Part shown: piece after piece, positions 19,564 to 29,801 of the stretch
Numbering within the stretch: the first letter of the stretch is position 1
Layout: every line of letters starts with the position of its first letter
DNA from: Microvirga terrestris
GTDB taxonomy: Bacteria; Pseudomonadota; Alphaproteobacteria; Rhizobiales; Beijerinckiaceae
Direction: 5' to 3'
Length of the DNA: 64,000 nt
Assembly (NCBI RefSeq): GCF_015694425.1
Contig: NZ_JADQDN010000001.1
Span: forward strand, 124,001-188,000
Notes under the pieces: model-generated
The model's input: the letters and a program-made list of their open reading frames with translations, nothing else
Told to the model about the DNA's origin: nothing
Database searches by the model: none
Made by a program: the position numbers and the translations under genes

Positions 19564-21042
19564 GTGCCAGTCGACAACATTTTCAGCTTCGAATCCGTCG
19601 CAACCCCACAAGAAGCCGTCGAGCGGCTGATCGAGCTCCATGACAGCGCCATCGAGGCGCAGCGCCATGCTCTGGAGCATTTCTTCGCCACCGGCACGCC
19701 CCCCACGCCCCTTGAGCGTTCCCGCTTCCGCTATCCGGAGCTGCGCCTGGACTACCGGGCATCGTCCGTGCCGCCGATCAAGCAGCGCGCCTACGCCAAG
19801 TTCCAGGGGCCGGGCGTCTATGCGACGACGATCACGCAACCGACCTTCTATCGCAACTACCTGCTGGAGCAGCTCAACTACCTCGTGCGCGACTACGGCG
19901 CCACTATCGAGGTCGGGTTCAGTGACCAGGAAATTCCGTACCCTTACGTCTTCGAGCGCGGCGACGAACTGGGCCGGGGGGCGCATTCCGCCTCCGAGCT
20001 CGCCCAGCACTTTCCGACCCCACTTCTCGCCAAGGTCGGCGACGAGATCGCCGACGGTACCTGGATGTTTCATGAGAATGAAGCGCGGCCGCTGGCGCTC
20101 TTCGATGCGGCCAGGGTCGATTATTCCCTGCGCCGTCTGGTGCACTACACCGGCAGCGACTGGCGCTGCGTCCAGCCCTGGATCCTCCTCACCAACTATC
20201 ACCGCTACGTGGATCAGTTCGTCCGCTGGGCCGTGAAGGAGCTGGCCGACGAGAACGGGCCCTATACAAGGCTCGACCTGCCCGGCGGCGTCATCATCGA
20301 GCGGGGCTTGGACGAGGCAACGGTCGAGGATCTGATCGGCTCGTCCCCTTGGCACCGGTTCCAGATGCCGGCTTACCATCTCATGCGCAAGGACGGGCAG
20401 GGCGTGACCCTGGTCAATATCGGCGTCGGCCCGTCGAACGCGAAGAACATCACGGATCACTTGGCGGTGTTGCGGCCGCATTGCTGGCTCATGGTCGGCC
20501 ATTGCGGGGGGCTGCGCCAGTCGCAATCCATCGGCGACTACGTGCTGGCTCACGGCTATCTCCGGCGCGACCACATCCTCGACAGCGCCGTACCGCCGGA
20601 AATCCCGATCCCGGCGCTGGCCGAGATCCAGGTGGCCCTGCAGGATGCGGCCGTCCAGGTCACCGGCGAGCGCGGCGAGGAGCTGAAGCGACGCCTGCGC
20701 ACCGGCACAGTCGTGACCTATGACGACCGCAACTGGGAGCTGCGCTGGAGCCAGGAGCGGCGTCAGATCAACCTCTCCCGCGCCATCGCGGTCGACATGG
20801 AGAGCGGCACCATCGCGGCCCAGGGCTATCGTCTGCGCGTGCCCTACGGCACCCTGCTCTGCGTCTCGGACAAGCCGCTCCACGGGGAGATCAAGCTGCC
20901 GGGCGCGGCCAATGCCTTCTACGAGCGCGCGGTGAGCGAACACCTCATGATCGGGCTGGCAGCCCTGGACATTCTCCGGGGACAGCGCACCTCGCTCCAT
21001 TCGCGCAAGCTGCGCAGCTTCGACGAACCCCCCTTCCGGTAA
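19564..21042 (+). CDS. amn: AMP nucleosidase
   Basis: A 492-residue enzyme that splits AMP into adenine and ribose 5-phosphate, used to control adenylate levels. The N-terminal half is the AMP-nucleosidase-specific domain; the C-terminal half is a purine nucleoside phosphorylase-like fold with VTLVNIGVGPSNAKNITDHLA, MVGHCGGLRQSQ, VAVDMESGTIAAQGYRLRVP and SDKPLHGEIKLPG. The length matches the family. The GTG at 19564 is preceded by GAAGAGAG at good spacing. A DMT transporter gene follows after 11 bases and may be co-transcribed. Confidence 0.94.
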   Translation: MPVDNIFSFESVATPQEAVERLIELHDSAIEAQRHALEHFFATGTPPTPLERSRFRYPELRLDYRASSVPPIKQRAYAKFQGPGVYATTITQPTFYRNYLLEQLNYLVRDYGATIEVGFSDQEIPYPYVFERGDELGRGAHSASELAQHFPTPLLAKVGDEIADGTWMFHENEARPLALFDAARVDYSLRRLVHYTGSDWRCVQPWILLTNYHRYVDQFVRWAVKELADENGPYTRLDLPGGVIIERGLDEATVEDLIGSSPWHRFQMPAYHLMRKDGQGVTLVNIGVGPSNAKNITDHLAVLRPHCWLMVGHCGGLRQSQSIGDYVLAHGYLRRDHILDSAVPPEIPIPALAEIQVALQDAAVQVTGERGEELKRRLRTGTVVTYDDRNWELRWSQERRQINLSRAIAVDMESGTIAAQGYRLRVPYGTLLCVSDKPLHGEIKLPGAANAFYERAVSEHLMIGLAALDILRGQRTSLHSRKLRSFDEPPFR

Positions 21043-21053
21043 GCCGGCGCTCC

Positions 21054-21935
21054 GTGTCCCGCCAAACGCTCGGTCTGCTCCTGGGCTTCATCGGCGTGTG
21101 CATTTTCGCCGGCACGCTGCCCTTCACGCGTATTGCCGTCGAGGATTTGAGCCCTCTCTTCATCACGGCGGGGCGAGCGGCACTCGCCGGGCTTCTGGCG
21201 CTGGCGACCCTGCTCCTGTTGCGCAAGTGCTGGCCATCGCGTCGGCAGGCGGGCACCTTGACGCTCGTGGCCCTTTGTCTGGTTGCGGGCTTTCCCGGCT
21301 TCACAGCGCTCGCCATGCAGACCGTGCCGGCCTCCCATGGCGGCGTGGTGCTTGGCATCCTGCCGCTCGCCACCTCGGCCATCAGCACTCTGATCGCAGG
21401 TGAGCGCCCGAGCCCGGCCTTCTGGCTGGCGGCCTTGGCCGGCGCCGCTCTCGTCATAGGGTTCACCCTGTACGAGGGAGGAGGCTCATTAGGGCAGGGG
21501 GATGTTTTTCTTCTCGGGGCAGCCCTGTCATCAGCGCTGGGCTATGTGCTCTCCGGCAAGCTCGCCCGCGCTGGCCTCGCCGGCTGGGAGGTCATCTCCT
21601 GGGTACTGGTCGTTGCTCTGCCGGTCACGATCCCGGCGGCCCTCTGGAGCATGCCGGCGGCGCCGGCAACGGTTCCAGCTTGGAGTTGGGTCAGCTTCGC
21701 GTATGTCGCCCTCATGAGCCAGTATCTAGGCTTTTTCGCCTGGAATGCGGGGCTTGCCATCGGGGGCATCGCCCATGTTAGCCAAGTTCAGCTCCTGCAG
21801 ACCTTCGTCACCTTGCTGATCGCTTCGGTTCTGAACAGGGAGGATATCCCATTGTCCGCTTGGTTCGTAGCCGGGGCAGTATTCGTGCTGGTCGTCCTGT
21901 CGGGCCGCGCAAAAGTGCGCCTAGAAAAGTCCTAA
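21054..21935 (+). CDS. EamA/DMT family transporter
   Basis: A 293-residue inner membrane protein with about ten hydrophobic segments arranged as two EamA repeats, starting LLLGFIGVCIFAGTLPFTR and ending in AWFVAGAVFVLVVLSG followed by basic residues. These are drug/metabolite exporters whose substrate cannot be read from sequence. The GTG start gives a normal first membrane segment. Directly downstream of amn, it could export a purine-salvage product, but that is only a guess from position. Confidence 0.85.
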   Translation: MSRQTLGLLLGFIGVCIFAGTLPFTRIAVEDLSPLFITAGRAALAGLLALATLLLLRKCWPSRRQAGTLTLVALCLVAGFPGFTALAMQTVPASHGGVVLGILPLATSAISTLIAGERPSPAFWLAALAGAALVIGFTLYEGGGSLGQGDVFLLGAALSSALGYVLSGKLARAGLAGWEVISWVLVVALPVTIPAALWSMPAAPATVPAWSWVSFAYVALMSQYLGFFAWNAGLAIGGIAHVSQVQLLQTFVTLLIASVLNREDIPLSAWFVAGAVFVLVVLSGRAKVRLEKS

Positions 21936-21963
21936 GGCCCTGCTTGCTCCCGCTCCAAAAAAG

Positions 21964-21983
21964 ATATAAACATATCTTTATAT
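21964..21983 (+). promoter_or_regulatory. 20-bp dyad operator upstream of the ArsR/methyltransferase-metF-metH genes
   Basis: ATATAAA-C-ATAT-C-TTTATAT is a perfect dyad except at the two C positions. It lies about 20 bases before the GTG start of an ArsR-type regulator in otherwise GC-rich DNA. AT-rich dyads of this shape are known for SahR-type ArsR regulators of the S-adenosylmethionine cycle. Autoregulation and control of metF/metH are inferred. Confidence 0.65.
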
Positions 21984-22002
21984 GTAAAAGCGAGATTTGG
22001 CC

Positions 22003-23016
22003 GTGCCTGACACTCCGTCTCCATCGCTGGATCTGACCTTGGACGTCCTGCGGGCTGCCGCGGAAGAAACGCGCCTGAGGATGCTCGCCCTGTTGACGGA
22101 GGGCGAACTGTCCGTCTCCGACTTCACTGATATCCTGGGGCAGTCCCAGCCCCGCATCTCCCGGCACTTGAAGCTTCTGGTCGAGGCCGGACTCGTGGAG
22201 CGGCACCGAGAGGGGGCTTGGGCCTTCTTCCGGCTCACCGATCGGGGCGTCGCCCTGCGCATCATCCGCCCAACCCTGGAAAGCCTGGATCACTCCGATC
22301 CGCGGCTGCTGGAGGATCGCACCAGGCTTCAGGCCGTACGCGCCCAGCGGTCACAGGCCGCGCAGGCCTTCTTCTCACGTCTGGCTCCCGAATGGGACCG
22401 GATCCGCTCCCTGCACGCGCCGGAGGCCGTGGTCGAAGCCGCCGTACTCGACGCCTTGGGCACACGGTCGATCCGCAACCTTGTCGATCTTGGCACCGGC
22501 ACCGGCCGCATGCTGCAGCTGCTGGCCCCTCGCGCCCAGCGAACGGTTGGTCTGGATGCCAGCCATGCCATGCTCTCGGTGGCACGCGCCAACCTGGAGA
22601 AGGCGGGCTTAAGGGGAATCGAGCTGCGCCAGGGCGACATCTATGCCCCTCCGTTCCCGCGCGATACGTTCGACCTCGTCGTCATCCATCAGGTCCTGCA
22701 CTACCTCGACGATCCGGCCCGGGCGATCCGCGAGGCGGCGCGCCTCGTGGCTCCGGGCGGACGCATCCTGGTGGTGGATTTCGCACCCCACAGCCTCGAG
22801 TTTCTGCGCGAGGCCCAGGCCCATCGCCGCCTTGGCTTTGCTCCGGCTCAGGTGGCCGGCTGGCTCGACGAGGCCGGCCTCGACTGCACCCTGAACCGGG
22901 AGATCGCTCCGCCCACGAAGGGCGACGAGCATCTGACCGTATCCCTTTGGCTTGGCCAGGATCGCCGCGTGATGACGGATTGGCCCTTGAACGAACCCGA
23001 CAGAGAGGTCGCCTGA
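22003..23016 (+). CDS. ArsR-family regulator fused to a SAM-dependent methyltransferase domain
   Basis: A 337-residue fusion. Residues about 10-95 form an ArsR-type winged helix (LRAAAEETRLRMLALLTEGELSVSDFTDILGQSQPRISRHLKLLVEAGLV), without metal-binding cysteines in the usual helix. Residues about 140-330 form a class I methyltransferase: LVDLGTGTGRMLQLLAP for SAM binding, VGLDASHAML, FDLVVIHQVLHYLDDP and GGRILVVDF. The GTG at 22003 has AGCGAG at 8 bases; a TTG at 21997 is also in frame. Its stop overlaps the metF start, and the dyad just upstream suggests it senses SAM or SAH and controls this methionine operon. Confidence 0.85.
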   Translation: MPDTPSPSLDLTLDVLRAAAEETRLRMLALLTEGELSVSDFTDILGQSQPRISRHLKLLVEAGLVERHREGAWAFFRLTDRGVALRIIRPTLESLDHSDPRLLEDRTRLQAVRAQRSQAAQAFFSRLAPEWDRIRSLHAPEAVVEAAVLDALGTRSIRNLVDLGTGTGRMLQLLAPRAQRTVGLDASHAMLSVARANLEKAGLRGIELRQGDIYAPPFPRDTFDLVVIHQVLHYLDDPARAIREAARLVAPGGRILVVDFAPHSLEFLREAQAHRRLGFAPAQVAGWLDEAGLDCTLNREIAPPTKGDEHLTVSLWLGQDRRVMTDWPLNEPDREVA

Positions 23017-23921
23017 TGTCACCGCTCACTCTTCGTCCCAGCCGGCAGGCCTTTCGTCCCATCAAGGTGTCGTTCGAATTCTTCCCGCCGAAGACGTCGG
23101 AGATGGAAGCGACCCTGTGGTCGTCGATCCAGCGTCTTGCTCCGCTCAATCCGCAGTTCGTCTCCGTTACGTACGGTGCAGGCGGGTCGACCCGTGAGCG
23201 CACGCACGCCACGGTGTCCCGCCTCGTCCAGGAAACGCATCTGAAGCCTGCCGCGCATCTCACCTGTGTTGCGGCCACGAAGGCCGAGGTTGACGATGTC
23301 GTGCGGTCCTATTGGGATGCAGGCGTGCGCCACATCGTGGCTCTGCGCGGCGATCCGGTCAGCGGCATCGGCACAGCGTACGAGCCTCATCCGGGTGGCT
23401 ATCGGCAGACCTGCGATCTGGTCGCTGGCATCAAGGCCATTGGGGATTTCGAAGTATCCGTCTCAGCCTATCCGGAGAAACATCCCGAAGCATCCTCGCT
23501 GGATGCGGATATCGACGCGCTGCAGGCCAAGGTCGATTGCGGCGCGGATCGGGCGATCACGCAGTTCTTCTTCGACAACGATCACTACTTCCGCTTTCTC
23601 GACCGCGTGCGTGCCCGCGGCATCAGCATCCCGATCGTGCCAGGCATCGTGCCCGTGCAGAACTTCAAACAGACTTCGAATTTCGCATCCAAGACAGGCG
23701 CGAGCGTTCCGGACTGGTTGGCAGCCCGCTTCGAGGGTCTAGAGCACGATGTGGAGACCCGAAAGCTCGTGGCCGCAGCTGTGGCCGCCGAGCAGGTGAT
23801 CGACCTCGTGGATGGCGGCGTCAACGAGTTCCATTTCTACACCATGAACCGTGCCGATCTGGTCTATGCCATCTGTCATCTGCTTGGATTGCGCGATCAG
23901 GGCATGAAGGCTGCAGCCTAA
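23016..23921 (+). CDS. metF: MetF, methylenetetrahydrofolate reductase
   Basis: A 301-residue flavoenzyme that reduces 5,10-methylene- to 5-methyl-tetrahydrofolate, the methyl donor for MetH. It begins with VSFEFFPPKT and has FVSVTYGAGGSTRERTH, HIVALRGDP, ASSLDADIDALQAKVDCGADRAITQFFFD and VNEFHFYTMNR, all diagnostic for MetF. The ATG overlaps the upstream TGA (TGATG), so it is translated in a coupled way with the regulator. metH, the consumer of its product, follows after 105 bases. Confidence 0.96.
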   Translation: MSPLTLRPSRQAFRPIKVSFEFFPPKTSEMEATLWSSIQRLAPLNPQFVSVTYGAGGSTRERTHATVSRLVQETHLKPAAHLTCVAATKAEVDDVVRSYWDAGVRHIVALRGDPVSGIGTAYEPHPGGYRQTCDLVAGIKAIGDFEVSVSAYPEKHPEASSLDADIDALQAKVDCGADRAITQFFFDNDHYFRFLDRVRARGISIPIVPGIVPVQNFKQTSNFASKTGASVPDWLAARFEGLEHDVETRKLVAAAVAAEQVIDLVDGGVNEFHFYTMNRADLVYAICHLLGLRDQGMKAAA

Positions 23922-23933
23922 ACTTCACTCCAC

Positions 23934-23952
23934 GCCCGGCTCGCTGCCGGGC
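23934..23952 (+). terminator. Short hairpin between metF and metH
   Basis: GCCCGGC (23934-23940) pairs with GCCGGGC (23946-23952), followed by ATTTGC. It is a weak terminator-like element; metH could still be reached by read-through. Confidence 0.4.
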
Positions 23953-24026
23953 ATTTGCATGTGCCCAATGGCATCAGCATCGGCGGCCGAACCCAAGTCT
24001 GCTGCGATGAAGAGAGAACAAATCGA

Positions 24027-27000
24027 ATGACTGCGTTCAATCCTTGCCCTGCCAGTGGTTCCGATGTGCTCAAGGCGCTTCGTGAGGTCGCCTCCAAGCG
24101 CATCCTCGTGCTCGATGGCGCCATGGGCACGGAGCTGCAGAACTCGCGCTTCTCGGAAGAGGACTTTCGTGGGCAGCGGTTCAAGGACTGGAAGCAGGAC
24201 GTCAAAGGCAACAACGATCTGCTCATCCTCACGCAGCCTGACGCAGTCCGCAATGTACATCTCGACTATTTCCGCGCAGGCGCTGACATCGTCGAGACGA
24301 ACACCTTCTCCGGCACCTCCATCGCCCAGGCCGATTACGGCATGGAGGAGATCGTCTACGAGTTGAACTTCGACGGTGCGCGCCTTGCCCGTGAGGCTGC
24401 GCTGATGGCCGAAAAGGAGGATGGCCGCCGTCGTTTCGTCGCTGGAGCCATCGGCCCGACGAACCGCACGCTCTCCATCTCGCCCGACGTGAACAACCCC
24501 GGCTACCGCGCGGTGACATTCGATGAGGTGCGCGAGGCTTACGCCGAACAGGTGAGGGGACTCGTCGACGGCGGTTCCGAGATCATCCTGATCGAGACCA
24601 TCTTCGACACGCTCAACGCCAAGGCCGCCATCGTGGCCACGCAGCAGGTTTTTGCCGAGAAGGGCGTGAAGCTGCCCGTGATGATCTCGGGCACGATCAC
24701 GGATCTCTCCGGTCGCACGCTTTCGGGCCAGACGCCTGAGGCCTTCTGGTATTCCGTGCGCCATGCGGAGCCTTTCTCCATCGGCCTCAACTGTGCCCTC
24801 GGCGCCCGCGAGATGCGGGCGCATATTCAGGAGATCGGCCGGGTCGCCGACACCCTCGTCTGCGCCTACCCGAATGCCGGTCTGCCGAACGAGTTCGGGC
24901 TCTACGATGAACGCCCCGAGGCGACGGCTTCCATGCTGGCCGAGTTTGCCGATTCGGGTCTCGTGAACGTGGTTGGAGGCTGCTGCGGCACCACGCCGGC
25001 GCATATCCGCGCTATCGCTGAGGCTGTCGCCGGCAAAGCACCGCGCAAGGTCCCGGTGATGCAGCCGCTCATGCGCCTATCGGGTCTTGAGCCGTTCACG
25101 CTCACCTCCGAGATTCCGTTCGTGAATGTGGGCGAGCGCACGAACGTCACGGGCTCCGCCAAGTTCCGCAAGCTCATCACCAACAACGATTATGCGGCTG
25201 CGCTCGACGTGGCGCGCGATCAGGTGGCGAACGGGGCGCAGATCATCGACGTCAACATGGACGAGGGCCTGCTCGATTCCGAGAAGGCCATGGTGGAGTT
25301 CCTCAATCTCGTTGCGGCCGAGCCTGACATCGCCCGCGTGCCGGTGATGGTGGATTCCTCCAAGTTCCACGTGATCGAAGCCGGCCTCAAGTGTATCCAG
25401 GGCAAGGCCATCGTGAACTCGATCTCCATGAAGGAGGGCGAAGCGGCCTTTATCGAGCAGGCTAAGATCTGCCGCGCTTATGGTGCGGCTGTCGTGGTCA
25501 TGGCCTTCGATGAGGTCGGTCAGGCGGATACGCTTGAGCGCAAGGTCGAGATCTGCACCCGCGCCTACAAGATTCTCACCGAACAGGTTGGCTTCCCGCC
25601 GGAGGATATCATCTTCGATCCCAACGTGTTCGCGGTCGCAACGGGCATCGAGGAGCATAACGGCTACGGCGTCGACTTCCTGGAAGCGACGCGCATCATC
25701 CGCGAGACGCTGCCGCATGCCCATATCTCGGGCGGCGTGTCGAACCTGTCGTTCTCCTTCCGCGGCAACGAGCCCGTGCGCGAGGCCATGCATTCGGTGT
25801 TCCTGTTCCACGCCATCAAGCTCGGCATGGACATGGGCATCGTCAATGCAGGCCAGCTTGCGGTCTATGACGAGATCGACCCCGAGCTGCGCGAGCTGTG
25901 CGAGGACGTGGTGCTCAACCGCCGGCCCGACGCTACTGAGCGCCTACTGGAAGCCGCTCCTCGCTTCAAGGGTGATGGCAGTGGTGCAGTCAAGGCGGCC
26001 GATCTTGAGTGGCGTTCGTGGCCCGTCGCGAAGCGCATCGAGCATGCTCTCGTCAACGGCATCACCGAGTTCATCGAGCAGGATACCGAAGAGGCACGTC
26101 AGACGGTTGAGCGTCCGCTGCATGTGATCGAAGGCCCGCTTATGGCCGGCATGAACGTGGTGGGCGATCTCTTCGGCGCCGGAAAGATGTTCCTGCCGCA
26201 GGTGGTGAAATCCGCCCGCGTCATGAAGCAGGCAGTGGCTTATCTCATGCCGTTCATGGAAGCCGAGAAGGCAGCCAACGGCTCGACCGAACGCTCGGCT
26301 GCCGGCAAGGTGCTGATGGCCACCGTGAAGGGCGATGTGCACGATATCGGCAAGAACATCGTCGGCGTCGTGCTCGCCTGCAACAACTACGAGGTCATCG
26401 ACCTTGGCGTCATGGTGCCGGCCCAGAAGATCCTGGAGACCGCGCGCCGGGAGAATGTGGACGTGATCGGCCTCTCGGGTCTCATCACGCCGTCGCTTGA
26501 CGAGATGGTGAACGTGGCGAGTGAGATGGAGCGCGAGGGCTTCGAGATTCCCCTGCTCATCGGCGGCGCCACCACCAGCCGCGTGCACACAGCGGTGAAG
26601 ATCCATCCGAACTACAACAAGGGCCAGGCTGTCTATGTGACGGATGCAAGCCGTGCCGTCGGTGTCGTGTCCTCGCTGCTCTCGTCAGACATGAAGGACG
26701 GCTATGTTGAGACGCTCCGGGCCGAGTACCGGAAGGTGGCGGATGCGCATGCGCGCTCCGAGGCCGACAAGCAGCGCCTCTCCATCGAGAAAGCACGCGC
26801 CAACAGGCTGACACTCGATTGGACGTCTTACCAGCCGCCGAAGCCTACCTTCACCGGCGCGCGGGTGTTCCGCAGCTACGATGTGGGCGAGCTTGTGCCC
26901 TATATCGACTGGACGCCGTTCTTCCAGACCTGGGAACTCAAGGGACGCTTCCCGGCGATTCTGGAAGACGAGAAGCAGGGCGAGGCGGCGCGTCAGCTCT

Positions 27001-27782
27001 GGGACGATGCGCAAGGGATGCTCAAGCAGCTTGTCGAGGAGCGCTGGTTCAACCCAAAGGCGATCATCGGCTTCTGGCCTGCCAATGCAGTCGGCGATGA
27101 CATTCGCCTCTTCACCGGCGATAGCCGCAAGGATGGTCTTGCGACATTCCATGGCCTGCGTCAGCAGCTCTCCAAGCGCGATGGCAAGCCGAATGTGTGT
27201 TTGTCCGATTTCGTGGCGCCCGCCGAGAGCGGCAAGCCCGACTGGATCGGCGCCTTCGTGGTGACGTCCGGCATCGAGGAGGTGCGCATCGCCGAGAGAT
27301 TCGAGCGCGCCAACGACGATTACCGCTCGATCATGGTGAAGGCTCTGGCCGATCGCATCGCGGAGGCTTTCGCCGAGCGCATGCACGAGCGTGTGCGCAA
27401 GGAGTTCTGGGGTTATGCGCCGAACGAGAGCCTCGGCAATGACGGGCTGATCGGCGAGGAGTACCAGGGCATCCGCCCGGCCCCGGGCTATCCGGCTCAG
27501 CCCGATCACACCGAGAAGGCGACGCTGTTCAGCCTGCTCGAAGCCGAGCGGCGCATCGGCGTCAAGCTCACGGAATCCTATGCCATGTGGCCGGGCTCAT
27601 CGGTGTCGGGCCTCTACCTGTCGCATCCGCAGTCCTATTACTTCGGCGTCGCCAAGGTGGAGCGGGATCAGGTGGAGGATTATGCCGAGCGCAAGGGCAT
27701 GAGCGTGACGGAGGTGGAGCGCTGGCTCGGCCCCATTCTGAACTACGATCCTGCGAGCTACCGGGTGATGGCGGCGGAGTAA
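24027..27782 (+). CDS. metH: MetH, cobalamin-dependent methionine synthase
   Basis: A full-length 1251-residue four-module enzyme that moves a methyl group from 5-methyl-THF through cobalamin to homocysteine. The homocysteine module starts DGAMGTELQ and has its zinc cysteines in [12 protein letters not shown] and [12 protein letters not shown]; the folate module has [14 protein letters not shown]; the cobalamin module has the D-x-H-x-x-G ligand motif in [15 protein letters not shown]; the C-terminal reactivation module ends [21 protein letters not shown]. The start at 24027 has AAGAGAG about 10 bases upstream; an ATG at 23955 would add 24 non-family residues. Confidence 0.97.
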   Translation: MTAFNPCPASGSDVLKALREVASKRILVLDGAMGTELQNSRFSEEDFRGQRFKDWKQDVKGNNDLLILTQPDAVRNVHLDYFRAGADIVETNTFSGTSIAQADYGMEEIVYELNFDGARLAREAALMAEKEDGRRRFVAGAIGPTNRTLSISPDVNNPGYRAVTFDEVREAYAEQVRGLVDGGSEIILIETIFDTLNAKAAIVATQQVFAEKGVKLPVMISGTITDLSGRTLSGQTPEAFWYSVRHAEPFSIGLNCALGAREMRAHIQEIGRVADTLVCAYPNAGLPNEFGLYDERPEATASMLAEFADSGLVNVVGGCCGTTPAHIRAIAEAVAGKAPRKVPVMQPLMRLSGLEPFTLTSEIPFVNVGERTNVTGSAKFRKLITNNDYAAALDVARDQVANGAQIIDVNMDEGLLDSEKAMVEFLNLVAAEPDIARVPVMVDSSKFHVIEAGLKCIQGKAIVNSISMKEGEAAFIEQAKICRAYGAAVVVMAFDEVGQADTLERKVEICTRAYKILTEQVGFPPEDIIFDPNVFAVATGIEEHNGYGVDFLEATRIIRETLPHAHISGGVSNLSFSFRGNEPVREAMHSVFLFHAIKLGMDMGIVNAGQLAVYDEIDPELRELCEDVVLNRRPDATERLLEAAPRFKGDGSGAVKAADLEWRSWPVAKRIEHALVNGITEFIEQDTEEARQTVERPLHVIEGPLMAGMNVVGDLFGAGKMFLPQVVKSARVMKQAVAYLMPFMEAEKAANGSTERSAAGKVLMATVKGDVHDIGKNIVGVVLACNNYEVIDLGVMVPAQKILETARRENVDVIGLSGLITPSLDEMVNVASEMEREGFEIPLLIGGATTSRVHTAVKIHPNYNKGQAVYVTDASRAVGVVSSLLSSDMKDGYVETLRAEYRKVADAHARSEADKQRLSIEKARANRLTLDWTSYQPPKPTFTGARVFRSYDVGELVPYIDWTPFFQTWELKGRFPAILEDEKQGEAARQLWDDAQGMLKQLVEERWFNPKAIIGFWPANAVGDDIRLFTGDSRKDGLATFHGLRQQLSKRDGKPNVCLSDFVAPAESGKPDWIGAFVVTSGIEEVRIAERFERANDDYRSIMVKALADRIAEAFAERMHERVRKEFWGYAPNESLGNDGLIGEEYQGIRPAPGYPAQPDHTEKATLFSLLEAERRIGVKLTESYAMWPGSSVSGLYLSHPQSYYFGVAKVERDQVEDYAERKGMSVTEVERWLGPILNYDPASYRVMAAE

Positions 27783-27792
27783 TTCTTGGGTG

Positions 27793-27827
27793 TCCTCCCG
27801 GATCGGCCTGCGCCGTCCGGGATGACG
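27793..27827 (+). repeat. GTC-TCCCGG-type palindromic unit after metH
   Basis: A GTC(C)TCCCGGA arm and a TCCGGGATGAC arm face each other between the convergent ends of metH and the macB-like gene. It resembles the GTCATCCCGG elements clustered at 60681-61446. It may act as a bidirectional terminator. Confidence 0.5.
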
Positions 27828-27838
27828 GGATCTGAACT

Positions 27839-29071
27839 CTACTCCCGCCTTAACGCCTCGATCGGGTCGAGCTTCGCCGCACGCTGCGCCGGATAGAAAC
27901 CGAAGAAGATGCCGACCAATGCCGAGAAACCCACGGCCATGAAGATGGCGTTCGTCGACACGAGCGACGGCCAGCCGGCAAGTTGCGCCACGAGATAGGC
28001 GACGCCCATGCCAAGGCCGATCCCGAGCGCGCCGCCGATGGTGGAGAGCGTCGTCGCCTCGATGAGGAACTGCCTGAGGATATCGCGCGGGCGCGCACCA
28101 ACCGCAAGACGCAGGCCGATCTCGCGGGTGCGCTCGGTCACTGAGACCAGCATGATGTTCATGATGCCGATACCGCCTACCAGCAGTGAGACGGCCGCGA
28201 CGGCGGCGAGCAGCATGGACAGGGTGTTGGCGGAGGCGGTCGCGGTATTGGCGATCTCGGTCAGGTTGCGGATCGAGAAATCGTCTTCCTGCTCTCCGAT
28301 GATCCGATGGCGTTGGCGCAGAAGTTCCGTCATGCTCTCGATGCCGGGCTCGATGTCGCTCTCATTGGCGAACTTCACGAAGATCGAGCCGACGGAACGG
28401 TCCTTGGCGTAGTTGCGGCCGATCACACGGCGTCGGCCCGCATCGAGCGGCACGAAGACCACGTCGTCCTGGTCCTGCCCGAATGCTGACTGGCCTTTTG
28501 ACGCCATCACGCCGATGACCCGGAAGGGCACGTTGCGCACGCGCACGATCTGGTCGATGGGATCGTCCTCGCCAAAGAGATTGCGCGCCACCGTCTGCCC
28601 TAGAAGGATGACGATGTCGCCGCGGCGCACCTCTTCAGGATCGAAGGTGCGGCCGGTCGCAACATCCCATTCGCGGGCGGAAAACCAATCGAGGTCGATG
28701 CCGTAAATCCGCGTGCCCCAGTTGCTGCCGCCTGCCACCACCTGCGCGCCGCCCTGCACGAAGGGTGCTGCCGCCACCACGCCGTCGATCTCACGCCGGA
28801 TCGCCTGCGCATCCTCGTCGGTCAGCGATGAGGCCGCGCCTGCACCAAGGCGTGCGCCGCCCTGTGTCACGTTGCCGGGCGTGACGATGGCGAGGTTGGC
28901 GCCGAGCGATCGGATTTGGCTGTCGACGAGATTGCGCGCGCCCGAGCCGATCGCCACCATGGCGATGACCGCTGCCACCCCGATCACGATGCCGAGCATG
29001 GTGAGCAGGCTGCGCAGGGCGTTGGCCATAATGGCCGAGAGGGCTGAGCGGATCGCTTCGATCAATCTCAT
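27839..29071 (-). CDS. MacB-type ABC transporter permease
   Basis: A 410-residue permease of the MacB/LolE/FtsX superfamily. An N-terminal membrane helix ([21 protein letters not shown]) is followed by a large periplasmic MacB core domain (about residues 45-270) and three C-terminal helices, including [27 protein letters not shown], a family signature. The ATPase is encoded separately, upstream on the same strand, and overlaps by four bases. With the periplasmic adaptor it should form a tripartite export pump needing an outer membrane TolC protein, which is not in this window. The substrate is unknown. Confidence 0.88.
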   Translation of the reverse strand: MRLIEAIRSALSAIMANALRSLLTMLGIVIGVAAVIAMVAIGSGARNLVDSQIRSLGANLAIVTPGNVTQGGARLGAGAASSLTDEDAQAIRREIDGVVAAAPFVQGGAQVVAGGSNWGTRIYGIDLDWFSAREWDVATGRTFDPEEVRRGDIVILLGQTVARNLFGEDDPIDQIVRVRNVPFRVIGVMASKGQSAFGQDQDDVVFVPLDAGRRRVIGRNYAKDRSVGSIFVKFANESDIEPGIESMTELLRQRHRIIGEQEDDFSIRNLTEIANTATASANTLSMLLAAVAAVSLLVGGIGIMNIMLVSVTERTREIGLRLAVGARPRDILRQFLIEATTLSTIGGALGIGLGMGVAYLVAQLAGWPSLVSTNAIFMAVGFSALVGIFFGFYPAQRAAKLDPIEALRRE

Positions 29072-29790
29072 TCGGCCGCCTCCGATGCGAGATCGCGGGC
29101 ATCGACGGGTGTCTGGCGGCGATCTTCGGTCACGCGGCCGTCGCGGAAGCGGACGAGACGTTGCGCGTGGCGGCCGACCTCCGCATCGTGCGTCACGAGC
29201 ACGATGGTCACGCCTTCGCGGTTGAGCTCTTGGAACAGCGCCATGATCTCATTGGCCGTGCGACTGTCGAGGGCGCCGGTCGGCTCGTCGGCGAGCAGCA
29301 GGCTTGGGCTGTTGACGAGGGCGCGGGCAATCGCCACGCGCTGCTGCTGTCCGCCTGAGATCTGCATAGGGCGGTGGTGAGCGCGTTCAGCAAGACCGAC
29401 GCGGCCGAGCGCCTGCAGGGCGTGCTCCCGGCGCGTCCTGCGGTCGAAGCCCGCATAGATCATGGGCAGTTCCACATTGGCCAGGGCGTCGACGCGCGGC
29501 AGCAGGTTGAACTGTTGGAACACGAAGCCGATCTCGCGGTTGCGCAGGCGCGCCAGACCGTCCGCATCAAGGCTCTCGACGGCGGTGCCGGCGAGCCGGT
29601 ACTGGCCATCAGTCGGCCGGTCAAGGCAGCCGATCAGGTTCATGAAGGTCGACTTGCCCGAACCCGAAGGTCCCATGACAGCCACGAAATCACCCTGATC
29701 GATGTCGAGGGAGACGCCGTCGAGCGCCACGACGCGTCCGGCATCGAGACTATAAACCCGGCTGAGATCGCGCGCTTCGATGAGAGCCAC
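29068..29790 (-). CDS. MacB/LolD-type ABC transporter ATP-binding protein
   Basis: A 240-residue ATPase partner of the adjacent FtsX-type permease. Walker [11 protein letters not shown]-loop [14 protein letters not shown], signature ISGGQQQR, Walker [13 protein letters not shown] and the switch His in VTHD are all present. [21 protein letters not shown] is typical of the MacB/LolD group, which uses ATP to drive mechanical work across the periplasm. It sits between the permease gene (4-base overlap) and the adaptor gene (11 bases upstream). Confidence 0.92.
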   Translation of the reverse strand: MALIEARDLSRVYSLDAGRVVALDGVSLDIDQGDFVAVMGPSGSGKSTFMNLIGCLDRPTDGQYRLAGTAVESLDADGLARLRNREIGFVFQQFNLLPRVDALANVELPMIYAGFDRRTRREHALQALGRVGLAERAHHRPMQISGGQQQRVAIARALVNSPSLLLADEPTGALDSRTANEIMALFQELNREGVTIVLVTHDAEVGRHAQRLVRFRDGRVTEDRRQTPVDARDLASEAAE

Positions 29791-29801
29791 GGGGCGCGTT
29801 C

